A stretch of DNA of 64,000 nucleotides. It comes from Takifugu bimaculatus (taxonomy: Eukaryota > Chordata > Actinopteri > Tetraodontiformes > Tetraodontidae). Below the pieces are notes generated by a model. It ran no database searches, was not told where the DNA came from, and saw only the letters and a program-made list of their open reading frames with translations. The stretch lies in the NCBI GenBank assembly GCA_004026145.2, contig CP034996.1, positions 9,051,891 to 9,115,890 of the forward strand, given 5' to 3'. Shown here piece by piece: positions 28,814 to 40,800 of this stretch. The translations under genes and the position numbers were made by a program. Within the stretch, counting starts at the first letter, position 1. Every line of letters starts with the position of its first letter.

Positions 28814-28844
28814 TGGGGGTTCAGTAGTTGGCGGTATGTGTTGA
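28006..28844. other. rce1 upstream region and ehbp1l1 3' untranslated region
   Basis: rce1 and ehbp1l1 are tandem on the minus strand with under 200 bases between the ehbp1l1 poly(A) signal (AATAAA at 28198-28203 on minus) and the rce1 ATG. The ehbp1l1 3' UTR would span about 28180-28844 and contains an A/T-rich simple repeat at 28722-28812. Confidence 0.55.
28722..28812. repeat. A-rich / (AAT)n simple repeat
   Basis: Runs of A and AAAT units followed by about 9 AAT triplets, inside the predicted ehbp1l1 3' UTR. Confidence 0.9.
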
Positions 28845-31800
28845 TTACTGCAGGACACATTTTTCCTTGTTGCTGTATTTTTGTCTCCTCATCTCCAGAC
28901 CGCGCTCCAGATGCGCGTCCTCCTCCAGTGCACTGCAAACACAGGAGCTGGCTGTCAGATAGGAACGCTTCCCCTCATGTGAGGAGCTCAGGCCTCCATC
29001 CCTGCACGCACTCACCCTCTCTCCTTGGCGTCGATGTCTCGGATGATCTCGTCCCGCTGGTTGACCAGAGAAACCAGTTCTTGGAGGAGCAGCTGCTCCC
29101 TCTGCTGCTGGGTGGATGATTTCTGCCAGTCTGAGAGAACCAGGCGTGGTCAAAGAGATGGTTTACTGAGCTTTTTAGCATAATCACTAAATTAGTATTT
29201 ACGGCTCATTTCCACCGACCTTCTATGGCCATCATGACCCGAAGTTCTCTGTTAAGAAGCTCGAACCTTCTCTCCAGGTCCTGCTCCTCTTGCCTGCAAA
29301 GACACTTAAGCGATCAATCAAACAGACTGAGGTGTGTTGATAGTTGGACGCATCAGCGGGGACTAACAGTAACTCCAGGGTGTCCTGACGGCGGATGAGG
29401 GCATTCTTCTTGTTCACCAGAGTGAACCACTCCTGGATCAGCCTCTCCTCTTCATCACGGTCATTTCCTGGAGGAAGACATCACAGAAACGATGCCGACT
29501 TCATCAGAATCCTGATATCAAAGTAATTTTGTGTCAGAGTTGAGCCTAGTCTCAAATATTGACTAATAGAGCTGCTCATTATCCAGGATGCTATCAATCT
29601 GCTACCTGTGTGGTGCGTTGAACCCCTAAATTGAAGCGATGCAGCAATGTGATGCTAGCAGTGATGCAATGCCAGCTGCGATGCACTCTTACCTGTTTCC
29701 ATCAGGCTTCGCAGTCGCCTCTCCACCACTGCTGCTCTGCTGTCCACGTGCTTCTGCTCCAACTCCAATGCTGCCAACTCACTCAGCACGTACTGGCTGG
29801 TGTCCTGCAGACACTGACCACAAACCCAATCACGCACGCAGGCAAACGCCACACGTGCAGCCGAGCATAAGTGGGAAAAAAGTGGTAAAGGGGGAAGATG
29901 AAAGAGGGTGAAAGGTCAGAGAGAGGTGAAGGTGGAGAACCTTAAGATGCTCTAAAGGTTGTTAGAAGACATCACTGACCAGTGTTTCTTCTTGTGTTGC
30001 AGTTCTGCTCCGCAGCCCTGCGCACAAACACAACATTGGTGACCCTGCAGCATTTCATGACAAAACATTCTGGACGGACCTGCATGATTGGACTCCTCTG
30101 AAGCTGAGCTCGTCGTCGCACCTTCATCCTGTGGAGGAGGAAGACGAAAGATGAATACATGGAATTACTATGCAGTCGGCAGAGGAAACGGTGAAGATGG
30201 CACCTGAGGTCCAGGTTTGGCGAGTTTGTTGACGCCTCTTGGAGGTGTGGTTATCAAATCATCCCCTGATGGGGGACAAGGAACTATCAGGATTTTAGGG
30301 GGTGCTGCTCATCACTCTAAACCAAACGGGAAGTACCTTTGACTGGCCGTTTGGTTCTGGGCGGTGGGACGACCAGCGTGCTGCTTCCTCCTTCCTCCAG
30401 ACTGACCCCTTCGTTCAGCCTGGCCATGCAGAAAGCGGCAGCATCTTCATCAGTAGGACAGGGGCCACAGCGGGGATGCCCATAGCTGCTCTGGCTGCTG
30501 TTGCGCTCGATCTGCAGGACACTCAGCTCCTGGTCAGTGAAGTGAGAGCGGATCTGGCTGAGGTAGGTCATGACAATGAGCCGGTCGGGGACGGACAGGA
30601 GGACCAGGTCGGATGGCTCCAGCAGACGAGAGATGCCGAGAGCCTCGAAACCGTCAAAGGCCTGAAAAAAAGAGCAGAAGGAAAATTTCTGTTCTTGTGA
30701 GAAAACGCAACTGAGCAAAACTGAAGGTTACTGAAGGAGCGGAGGCTGGTGTCACCTTTTTGTTGTTCAGTTTGATATTGTGGGCTTCCAATGTTTCAAA
30801 GTCGCTAAAGAAACAAAAGCAGGAGGGAGATGAGTGAGAACACAGGAGCGATATCAAAGAGGAAGATGGACTGTGGATTGAATTGTACATTTTCTCTGGG
30901 TGGAAATGATGCAGGATGGCACAGAAGGCCAGGCCGTTTCTCCAGGAGGTGCTGAAGTTGGTGACCTTCACCCCCGGGTAGCTGTCGGTGATGCCCTGAC
31001 ACCATTCGAGCAGGGACTGGCTGGAGATCACCAGGTCCTGGAGGGGGATGATAGATGAGAACACGCCCACAATGCGCGTGTGTGTGTGTGTGTGCGCGCG
31101 CACCTCCACTGTCTCGTCCTTCCCGTCGACCTCCTCTCTGACCACTGGAACTGGACCAGGGGCGTTCACGTGGGAGCTTTCTTCTTCTGCTAATGTAGGA
31201 AGTGGTGATGTCTTCATGTTTGTGCTCGGAGCGCCCTCTGCCGGTGTCCTCGTCTCAGCACGGGGGACGCAGCCTTTCACCCTGAACACAAACACTTTCC
31301 TGAGGACTTAAATGCATCAGATAGCTTCTTCAGAGTAGCCACAACATCAAAACCATCAAAAATGGAAGCCAAAACCAGTGATTTGAAGCTGAAGCCTGCC
31401 CTCACCAAAACACCAGGGCCCAGTTTACCAGTTTAACCAGTCATCAGGAGCAGCTTTGTGTCCCACCTCACTGTTTTTTCCCGGGTGACTTACTCTTCCA
31501 ACTTTTGTCCCAGGGGTTTGGACTCCTCAGGCTGGGTCAGCAACATCACCTGCAGCCTATCAAACTGGCGGACACCGGAAGGCTGAGCGCCGGTGGAGCA
31601 ACTGCCAGGGTCACAAAGGTCAGGGATGAGGCGCCTCATGCTGCGAGGGCCAGAGACGGGCGGCATCCCACCACTCATGTGATGTAATTTTGCCAATAAC
31701 AGTCTCTCCTCTTCCTTGAGCCGCTGCTCCAGTAGGGCAGGGGAGGAAAGTTTAGGAGGGGAGATGGAGCGCCCCTGTGTGGTGGCCTGAGCAGCTGCAG

Positions 31801-34800
31801 CGTCCTGGGGGGAGCCTCCTGGGCTGAGGACAGAAAGCCAGATTTCAGCAGCTGGAGCGGCTCGAGCGCGTTCCAAATCCGCCATGCTGTCGACAGGTTG
31901 TCACCGTTGCCGCAGAGACGTTTGAGCCTCAGAAGTGGTGCGAAAGCATGAGCTGCTGCAGGTTAGCGTGACAACACACACCTGTACTAGCACAGATGCG
32001 CCTGATGTTAGTGAACATCTTTCCTCTCAGATTTAGTCGGACAAACAGACAAAGCTGATGGTCGCCACGGCAACGCCCCCCCTCCCCTTACTTACCCTGC
32101 TCCCCCCTCCTGGTGCTGCTCTGCAGGCCCCTCCTCCTCCTCCCTTAGCCATGCTGTGACAGCACCAGTGGTCACACCAGTGTTCACACTGGGCCTCTGA
32201 TCTGGTCCTTCTGATCCGGAGTCAAGCACCTTCATGGAACCGTCCGCAGCAACAGAACCAGCCCAAACTGGTTTTCTCTCCCCCACTTCTTTCTTCTCCA
32301 CCCAGCATCTCTCATCCTCCCTTTTCTGCTGAATTTCTTCCTTCTCCATATTTAAACTCTTTCTTTCCTTTTCATTTTCCCTCCTCATCCTCTCAATTTC
32401 TTCCCTCGCTGCCTCAAGTCTCTTCTTCTCCTCCTCTTTTTCCCTCTCCATGTTTCGCCTCTCCTCCTCCAACTTCTTTCGTTCCTCTTCTTTTTCTCTC
32501 TTTAGATCTTCCCTTTCTTTTTCCAGTCTTTTTCTGTCCTCCTCTTTTACTCTTGCTACCATCTCTCTCTCTCTTTCTAGTCTATTTTTTTCTTCCTCTC
32601 TCTCTCTTTCTTTCCTCTCCAACTCTTCCTTTTGTTTTTGCAGCCTCCTCCTGCCCTCCTCCTTCTCCCTTTCTAATTCTTTTCTCTCTTTTTCAAGTTG
32701 TTTCTGCTCCTCTTGCTTTTCATTTTCTCTTCTGTCAATTTCTTTACTCTTCTCTTCCATCCTCTTCATCTCTTCCTCTTTATCTTTCTCCAACTCTCTT
32801 CTCAGTTTTTCTATCCTTCTTCTTTCCTCTTCTTTTTCTCTCTCCATCAGTTTTCTATCCTGCTCCATCTTATTTCTTTCATCCTCTTTTTTCTTTTCTG
32901 CCCTCATCAGTTCTTCTCTTTCCCTTTCCAGCTCTTCTCTCAGTTTTTCTATCCTTCTTCCCTCCTCCTTCTCCCTCTCCATTAGTTTCCTCTCCTCCAG
33001 CATTTTTCTTTCTTCCTCCTTTTCTTTTTTCCTCTTTTCAGTTTCCTTTCTTAGTATCTTTCTCTCCTCTTCTTTGGCCATCTCTGTCCTCATCAGCTCT
33101 TCCTTTTCTTTTTCCATCCTTCTTCTTTCCTTCTCTATTTCCTTCTCCAGTTCTTGTCTTTCCTTTTGCAGTTTCTTTCTCTCGTCCTGTTTTTCCTTCT
33201 CCATCATTTCTCTGTCCCTTTTAAGTTTTTCCATTGCCTCTTCTTTTTCTCGATTCTTTCTCTCAATTTCCATTCTTTCCTCTTTCAAGTGCTTTCTCTC
33301 CTTCTCCCTTTCTTTCTCCAGTTCTTCTCTCTCTGTTTCTAACTTTCTTTTCTCCTCCTCTCTTTCTCTCTCTTTCCTCTCCAGCTCTTCTTTCCTTTTT
33401 TCCAGTCTTTTTCTCCCTTCCTCTCTTTCTTTCTCCAGTTTTTCTCTCTCTTTTTGCAATTTAAGCATCTCTGTTTGCTTCTCATTTTCTTTTCTCTTTA
33501 TTTCATTTCTTTCACCTTCTAGTCTTCTTCTCTCCTCCTCCCATTTTCTCTCTTTCCTCTCCAGCTCCTCTTTCCTTTTTCCCAGTCTTTTTATCTCTTC
33601 CTCTCTTTCTTTCTTCAGTTCTTCTCTCTCCTTTTCTAACTTTCTTTTCTCATCCTCCCTTTCACTCTCTTTCCTCTTTAACTCTTCTTTCTGGTGTTCC
33701 AATCTTTTCCTTTCTTCCTCAATTTCCTTCTCAAGTTTTTCTCTCTCTTTTTCTAACTTTCTTTTCTCACCCCCCCTTTCTCTCTCTTTCCTCTCCAGCT
33801 CTTCTTTCTGGTGTTCCAATCTTTTCCTTTCTTCCTCTCTTTCCTTCTCCAGTTCTTCTCTCTCCTTTTGTAATTTTATCTTCTCTGTTTCCCTTTCTCT
33901 CTCTTTCCTCTCCATTTCTTTTCTCTCCTCTTCTAGCCTTTTTCTTTCTTCTTCCTTTTCTCTCCTTATATTTTCTTTCTCAATGTCCAGCCTCATTCTT
34001 TCCTCTCTGTTTTCCTTCTCCTTTCTCCTAATTTCTCTTTTCTCTTCTTCTAAACTATTTTTCTCCTCCACTAGTCTTTCTGTCTTTTTCTTCTCAATTT
34101 CCAGCCTCTTCTCTCCATTTTCAGTCACCTTATGCTGAATTTCTTCTTGCTTCATTTTCTCCTCCTTCCTCTCCAGCTTTTCCCGCTCTTTCACAATCAG
34201 CGTGCAGTCATTATCTTTTGGTCTTTCTAAATTTTCTCTCTCTTTCTGCAGATTCTTCTTTTCCTCATCTCTTTCTCTCACTAGATGTTTGCTCTCTTTT
34301 TCTAATCTTTTGCTCTCCTTCCACATCTCTCTCTCCATCCATTCTGTTTCTTTTTCTATTTCCTTCCCCTTTGTGGTTTTTCGCTCTATCTTTTCTTTCT
34401 CAATCATTCTTTTCTCTGCCATCATTTTCTTCACATTTTCCTGTTCTTTGTCCTCATCTTTTTTCTTTCCCTCCATCCTCTTTTCTAATCTCACCCCCTC
34501 CCCCTTTGTTTTCTCTGTCTCTTTTCTGTTGTCTTGCTCTTCTGTTATTTCCCTCTTCTCCCCTGTCTGTGGTTCCTTCACTTCCCTCTGCCTGGCTGTG
34601 TTTTCTATCTTTTCCTTCTCTTTACCCTCCCTCTCTTTCTCCCGCTCACTAGCGGCCAGTCTCAGCCGCGCTACCAGACTCAGCTCATCGTGTTTCTGTG
34701 CTGCTTCTCTCATCTTCTTCATTTTTCCTACTGCTGATGGTGGGATCTCACTGGGGCTGTCTGGACGATGCGAACGTGACTGCTCTTTGGTGCCCATGGC

Positions 34801-37800
34801 GACAGCTTGTTGTTCAGATATGTTGCTGAAGTAGGTTCCTGTCTCATAACTGAAGAGACAGACAAGAAGTTCAGGAAAACGGACCTTAAAATGACCTCAC
34901 AGCCAGTCGCTGCCTTCGATTTTGCAGCTGGGTCACAGACTTTGTTTTGGTGCTTGTCCAGAGACAGATATTTACTTCTGCCTCACAGAGAACCACTTTA
35001 CCTAATGCATAATACAGCAAATCTGCTTGAAATTTACATCATCTTTGGCCATAAAACAGGTAGAACAAGCCTACAGAAATTATTGATTAGATTGCCCAGG
35101 TGCCTCTTGGTGCACCTTTAACTTACAATGACCTCACTAGCAGCACCTTGTAAACAAAAAAACAAGACAGCAACTATTTACTCTTCTCATGTGATGAGGG
35201 GTCAGATATTGCAGTTATTTGCATTAGCTGCTAGAGGATACCAGCATTGGTGTGTACCAGGCTCGCCTCAGCTTCACAGCCAAGAATGGGACCAACCATA
35301 AATCTAATGTACCACATGTGGTACAGCTCAGTTTTATCTACAGGATACCACACTGAACCAAAATTTTTCACAGCATTTAACACTCGTGCACATGACTGTG
35401 AGTGCAAAATAGCAGGTATGCCATTCTAAATAGGCCACTCCTAACCATTTGATTTAGCTTTTATGCTGCAGTTCATCTAAGATGCCAGTGATACTTTTAC
35501 TGCATCTAGAGCTGCTGGTGAAGGTGACTTAATCAACTCTTCAGCAAAACACACACACACACACACGTGCACAATTATGGACATGACACCATGGAAAGAA
35601 GCAGTGGAAGCGTTAAAAAAGATTAATTGCAGCCATGGGTCAAGACACGTGCATGCAGGCTTGCAAGCATGCGGCACAACAAGAGCTAAACCATTACTGA
35701 CTCACCCCCCTGTCACACTACCCTCCTCCTGCAGCTGCCTCCCATCTTTATCCTCAGAGTTCTCGCTGCCTTGCTTGTCCTCCACAGCTGCCCACAGATG
35801 TTTTTCTACTTCACACTCTGACTCATGAGCTCCCTCCTGAGGTTCTGTAACTTGTTCTTGTGGACCTGGTTCTGGTTTTGAGGGTAGTCTGGAAGCTTTA
35901 TTGGAGGTTTCTAATTCCACACCGGGTCCAACTGCTTCTTGGGGCATACTGGGTTGAGTAGGAGCTGGGACAATGTGTGGATGGTGCGAGATGTCTTTCC
36001 CCTCTGCATCTTCTTCGCCTGAACTGTAAGAAAGGAGCATAGACGATGTCAACTTACAATTTTTCAATGGCTGACATTAAAATAAGCAGATCATTAGAGA
36101 AGCGGCTGCTCAGACTGATAATGCAGAGAAGCAGATGGCCACAGCTCCCTTCATTCATTCTTACCCTCCACACAAAGGTTTTGCAGCCTCGTTGGCAGAG
36201 TTTCCCCCCTCATCTTTCCCACTTCTCCCCTCTAGCACTTTCCATATGGGAACCTCTGCATCAGAAAGCCTCTGTGGAGGCGGGGTCACCATCACAACCT
36301 CTAATGCAACATAGCCTGAATGGATGTCAGGTGGAGTATCTGTGTCAGATATGTTCTTTTCTGGGACAACAATGTTTGAGACTGAAACTTGCTTCAAGAC
36401 AGAACGTTTCCCCTGACTGGAATAAGTGGAGAAAAGGAGTAAAAAGTAAAGAAAGGCGAAGAAACTGCAAATACTGAATAATGACACACAAGTTGCACAA
36501 TTGCAAATGTAAATACTATCACATCCCATAATAATCAATAAAATCATACAGAAATCCTAATCAATCACCACAAAAAACAAAATAATCAAGAAAGAACAAC
36601 ACATCAGCCAATGCAGACTTCATATATTCTGATTGATTGATAATTGACTATAAACATGACAATTGACTGTAAACATTTCCATTCACGTTTAACTCACCAT
36701 TTCCTGTTAGTGGAGTTTTCACTCAATTTGATTGGCTGATGGTTTATCTCTCTGTGTTGTGATTGGCTGAGAATTGGCTTGGGTGCTGCGATCCCATTGT
36801 TGTCCAGAAGAGGGAGATGAGGAGTCTGTTCGGAGCTGGGAGGAGGTGAGTGTGTAAAGCTGGGAGGAAGTGAGTGTGTGGAGCTGGGAGGAGGTGAGTG
36901 TGTGGAGCTGGAGGGAGGTGAGTGTGTGGAGCTGGAAGGAAGTGTATGTGTGGAGCTGGGAGGAGGTGAGTGTGTGGTGCTGGGAGAAGGTGTGTGTGTG
37001 GAGCTGGGAGGAGGTGAGTGTGTGGAGCTGGGAGGGGGTGAGTGTGTGGAGCTGGAGGGAGATGAGTGTGTGGAGCTGGAGGGAAGTGTATGTGTGGAGC
37101 TAGGAGGAGGTGAGTGTGTGGAGCTGGGAGGAGGTGAGTGTGTGGTGCTGGGAGGAGGTGAGTGTGTGGAGCTGTGAGGAGGTGAGTGTGTGGAGCTTGG
37201 AAGAGGTGTCATCATCACCTCCTCTTGTCTCTGTCTCCTCTCCTCATTTTCCCTCTTCATTCCCTCTGTCTCTTCTTTTTTCTTCTCCTCTTCCAACTCT
37301 TTCTCCTTTACCCTTTCCTCCTTTTTCCTCTGCTCTTTTTTCACACTATCCATCTCCCTTTGTTGTCTCTCCTTTTCAACGGCCTCTTTCTTTTTCCTCT
37401 CTTCTGCTTCTTTAACTCCTTTACCCTCCTCCTGGTTTCTTCTTTCATCTTCTGCTTTCTTTTTCTTTCTCCCTTCCACCTCCCTTGTGTTTTGCTCCTC
37501 TACTTTAATTTTCTGCTCTTGTTGTTTTGGCTCCTTGAATAGTTGCTCCTCCATCCATCTCCTTTGCTCCTCCATGACTCTCATCTTCTCTGCTCTTTTC
37601 TTGTCTTCCTCTGTCATTTTCTTCAGGAGTCTTTCTCTTTCAAGTCTTCTCTCCTCCTCCATCAGTTTTTCCTTCTCTCCTGCATCCAGAGTTTTCTTTT
37701 CCTGTTCCTTTTCCCTCTTGTCTTTCTCCTCCTCTTTTTTCCTCTTCTCCTCATCTTCCCTAAGTCTTTTCTGTTTTTCTCTCTTTTCCTGCAGGAGTCT

Positions 37801-40800
37801 GTCCTCCTCTTGTCTCCTACGTTCTCTGTCCTTTCTAAACTCCTCCTCCTCCCATAAGAGTCTTTTCTTTTCTTCCTCTAGCAATCTCTTCTTCTCTTTC
37901 TCGTGTTTTCTTCTGTCCTCCTGCTCCAGTATCTTTTTCTCTTCCACTTTTTTCCTTTTTTCCTTCTCTTGGTTTGTAAGTCTTTCTTTCTGCCTCTCTT
38001 GCTCTGCCTTTTCCACCCCATCATTCTCCTCGGCTGCTCTCTTTATCTGCTCTCCCTCTCCAGAGGCCTTTTCATTGGTTTTCTGTACAAGACTGCAGAA
38101 CAACAATAATAAAATTCCTTAATCCCAATCTGTGCATTGTTAAAGTGCCACATGAAAAACTCTTTTTGCACTCAGCAATCATGAAACAGTTTAAATTATG
38201 CCATAAGGAAGCTTAGTGAACTTGACCTTGAAGGAAAGCAAGAAATTATCTTTGGCCCTTAAAGGCAGAAAACTTTTAAGATGTTTAAGGACATTTAAAC
38301 ATATGGTTAAACCAGACACCTGAATCCTCTTCTTCAGCCATCGAACTCTTAAACAACTTTCATGACACAATTTTCATTTCGTTTACACTTCAGTGGTCAT
38401 TGTTGCATTTGAGCTAATGAGCTAGCAGCATTCTGCAAGTACAGTAGCTTCTTTTAGGTTAATGAAAGGTTACAACTTCTCACTGAGTTACGGCCAGCTG
38501 TGGCTCCAAAACAACACTAAATTCCAACTTTATTTTCTTGTAAATATAAATACTCACTGTGCGGGACACCTTTTGATAGTGTCTTTTTTAGACTCATCGT
38601 CCTCCAGGAATAACCCCCCAGACTTATCCAAGTCAGGCTGAGGCTGCGACAGTGGCGGCCTTTGTGCTTTAATGGTGCTCATATGACTTCCTGTCTCATT
38701 GGTCGGCTTTTTCAAATCATTATCCAGCTGCTCATAGGGCTGTTTGGGAGTGATAAAAGCAGCCACGACAGAAGCAGAAGGCTGCTGAGGCATGATGCTC
38801 TCGCTGCAGGAGAAAGGCCATGGAGGGGGCGGAGCTATTATCAGCTCTGAGCATGACTTTATACTGCTGAGGACACAAATGTTGGAGGTTCAATACAATA
38901 CAGGATCAATATAAGTATGGTCGAGATTTTAGGTTAGGCCATGCGGGAGGTTCTTAGAAAAACACATGCAGCTGTTAGCAGCTCCAGCATCAACATGACT
39001 CTGAATAGGAATAAAGAGGATCTATGGATGGATGGATGGATGGATGGATGATGGGTGGATGATGGGTGGGTGATTGCATGTATGGATGAATGGATGATGG
39101 ATGGATGATGGCTGGATTATGGATGGGTGGATGATGTGCCGTACTCGTGAGGCCAGTCAAGCTTCAGCAGCTTCACTCATCCAGTGAAACCTTGTCCACG
39201 CTCCTAGAAACACCTCAGCTGATCCACACATACACAAACTGCAGAAAAGCTCAAATATCTCCATGGGTAACACAACCATCCAGGACATGCTCTGTATCTG
39301 CTCTTATCATCCCAAGCAAACTGTATATTGTATTTGTGCACTTTTGCATTCTAAATAACGTATCTCACCTTGACTGGGCTCTGCATTGTGTAATGGACAT
39401 CTTTGAATCCTGGGCTGGACAGACGGGCTGCTTGGACTCTCTGACGTCAGCCAGGTTACTCTGCTGCATGTCCTCCCCGTGGCTCCAGGGGCTGCCTTTG
39501 CCTGCCGGTGGGAGCAGAACTGTTAAACCTCAACTATTGAAGACTTTTAAATGAGCAGGCACCTAAATGAATTGGTTATATATGATAATTTATCAATAAG
39601 CTGCAAATAAACACCACTCGAGCAGCAATACCTGAAGGGTCAGAGAGAGCAGGGAGAGGAAGGGTAGCAGAATGAGGGGGTGAGGAGCGATTAAAAGATT
39701 TGGAAAGGATAGGAGTCACGGGATCACAGAGAGAATCAAGATCTGGACTGCTGAGGAGAGGGACCGGGGGGACGTCGGAATCAGGCCACGGCCTCAGAAC
39801 ACCTGGGGAAGGGACAGTGGAAGCTGAAAACATGAGACCTCTCATGATGAGATTCACAAAGACAGAAATGAGACTTTACCTGACTCAGAAACACAGGGCT
39901 GAGGTTTGGGGAGAGGAGGCCCTGAGGCCGGGGGAGATGGGGAGCACGGGTGGCCAGCGGATTTGACAATCTGGGGCCTGAACATGTGAGAGTGGCCTGT
40001 CGGGAAGGGAGAATGGAATGCAGAGAAAGCAGAGAATAGAGAAAAATTGAAAAGATTCAGAGACGCACCAGAGATGGATGCGAGGCCTGCCGCAGCCTCC
40101 GGGGGGCGCCGTTGTTGTAGAACAGAAACTAATGAGAGGAAACAACGTGAGGGTCGAGAAATGAAGACAAATGGAAACAGGGAAAAGAGGAACATCAGCT
40201 AAGAAACTGTATTGAAAGTGTTGAATTTTTATTTAATTTATTGCTTCATTGAACTGCTGTCCTTTATTGTGCAGTGAAGAGCCCCGATGACCCTGCAATC
40301 AGTCAGATCAGTGGACATGGACCTAAGATCATTAGGTGGACAAATATCACGTCAGTGTGACGTGCTTCAAGTCATCAATCAATCAGTCAATCAATCTTTA
40401 TTTATATAGCGTCTTTTACAATCAAAATTGTTTCAAGACACTTTCCAGAATCCCAGGGCCTAACCCCAGACAAGCAACAGTGGCAAGGAAAAACTCCCCT
40501 TTAACAGGAAGAAACCTTGAGGTTCTCTTTAGGCTCATGTAGGGGGACCCTCCTGCTGATGGCCGGCTGGGTAGAGAGAGAGGAGAGGAGAGGAGAGGAG
40601 AGGAGAGGAGAGGAGAGGAGAGGAGAGGAGAGGAGAGGAGAGGAGAGGAGAGGAGAGGAGAGGAGAGGAGAGGAGAGGAGAGGAGAGGAGAGGAGAGGAG
40701 AGGAGAGGAGAGGAGAGGAGACCATGACCCAGTGGGGTGACAGAGGCCTGTCAGGTGATCATGTTTCTGGACCCTGGACCCTTGGCCTATAACAGCATAG

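Noticed and set aside
32450..34138. 562-codon open frame on the plus strand, Ser/Phe/Leu-rich
   Set aside because: It is the antisense shadow of the Glu/Lys/Arg-rich ehbp1l1 exon; absence of stops follows from the biased composition of the coding strand.
37190..38122. 310-codon plus-strand frame opposite the second charged ehbp1l1 exon
   Set aside because: Shadow frame with low-complexity Ser/Phe/Leu content.
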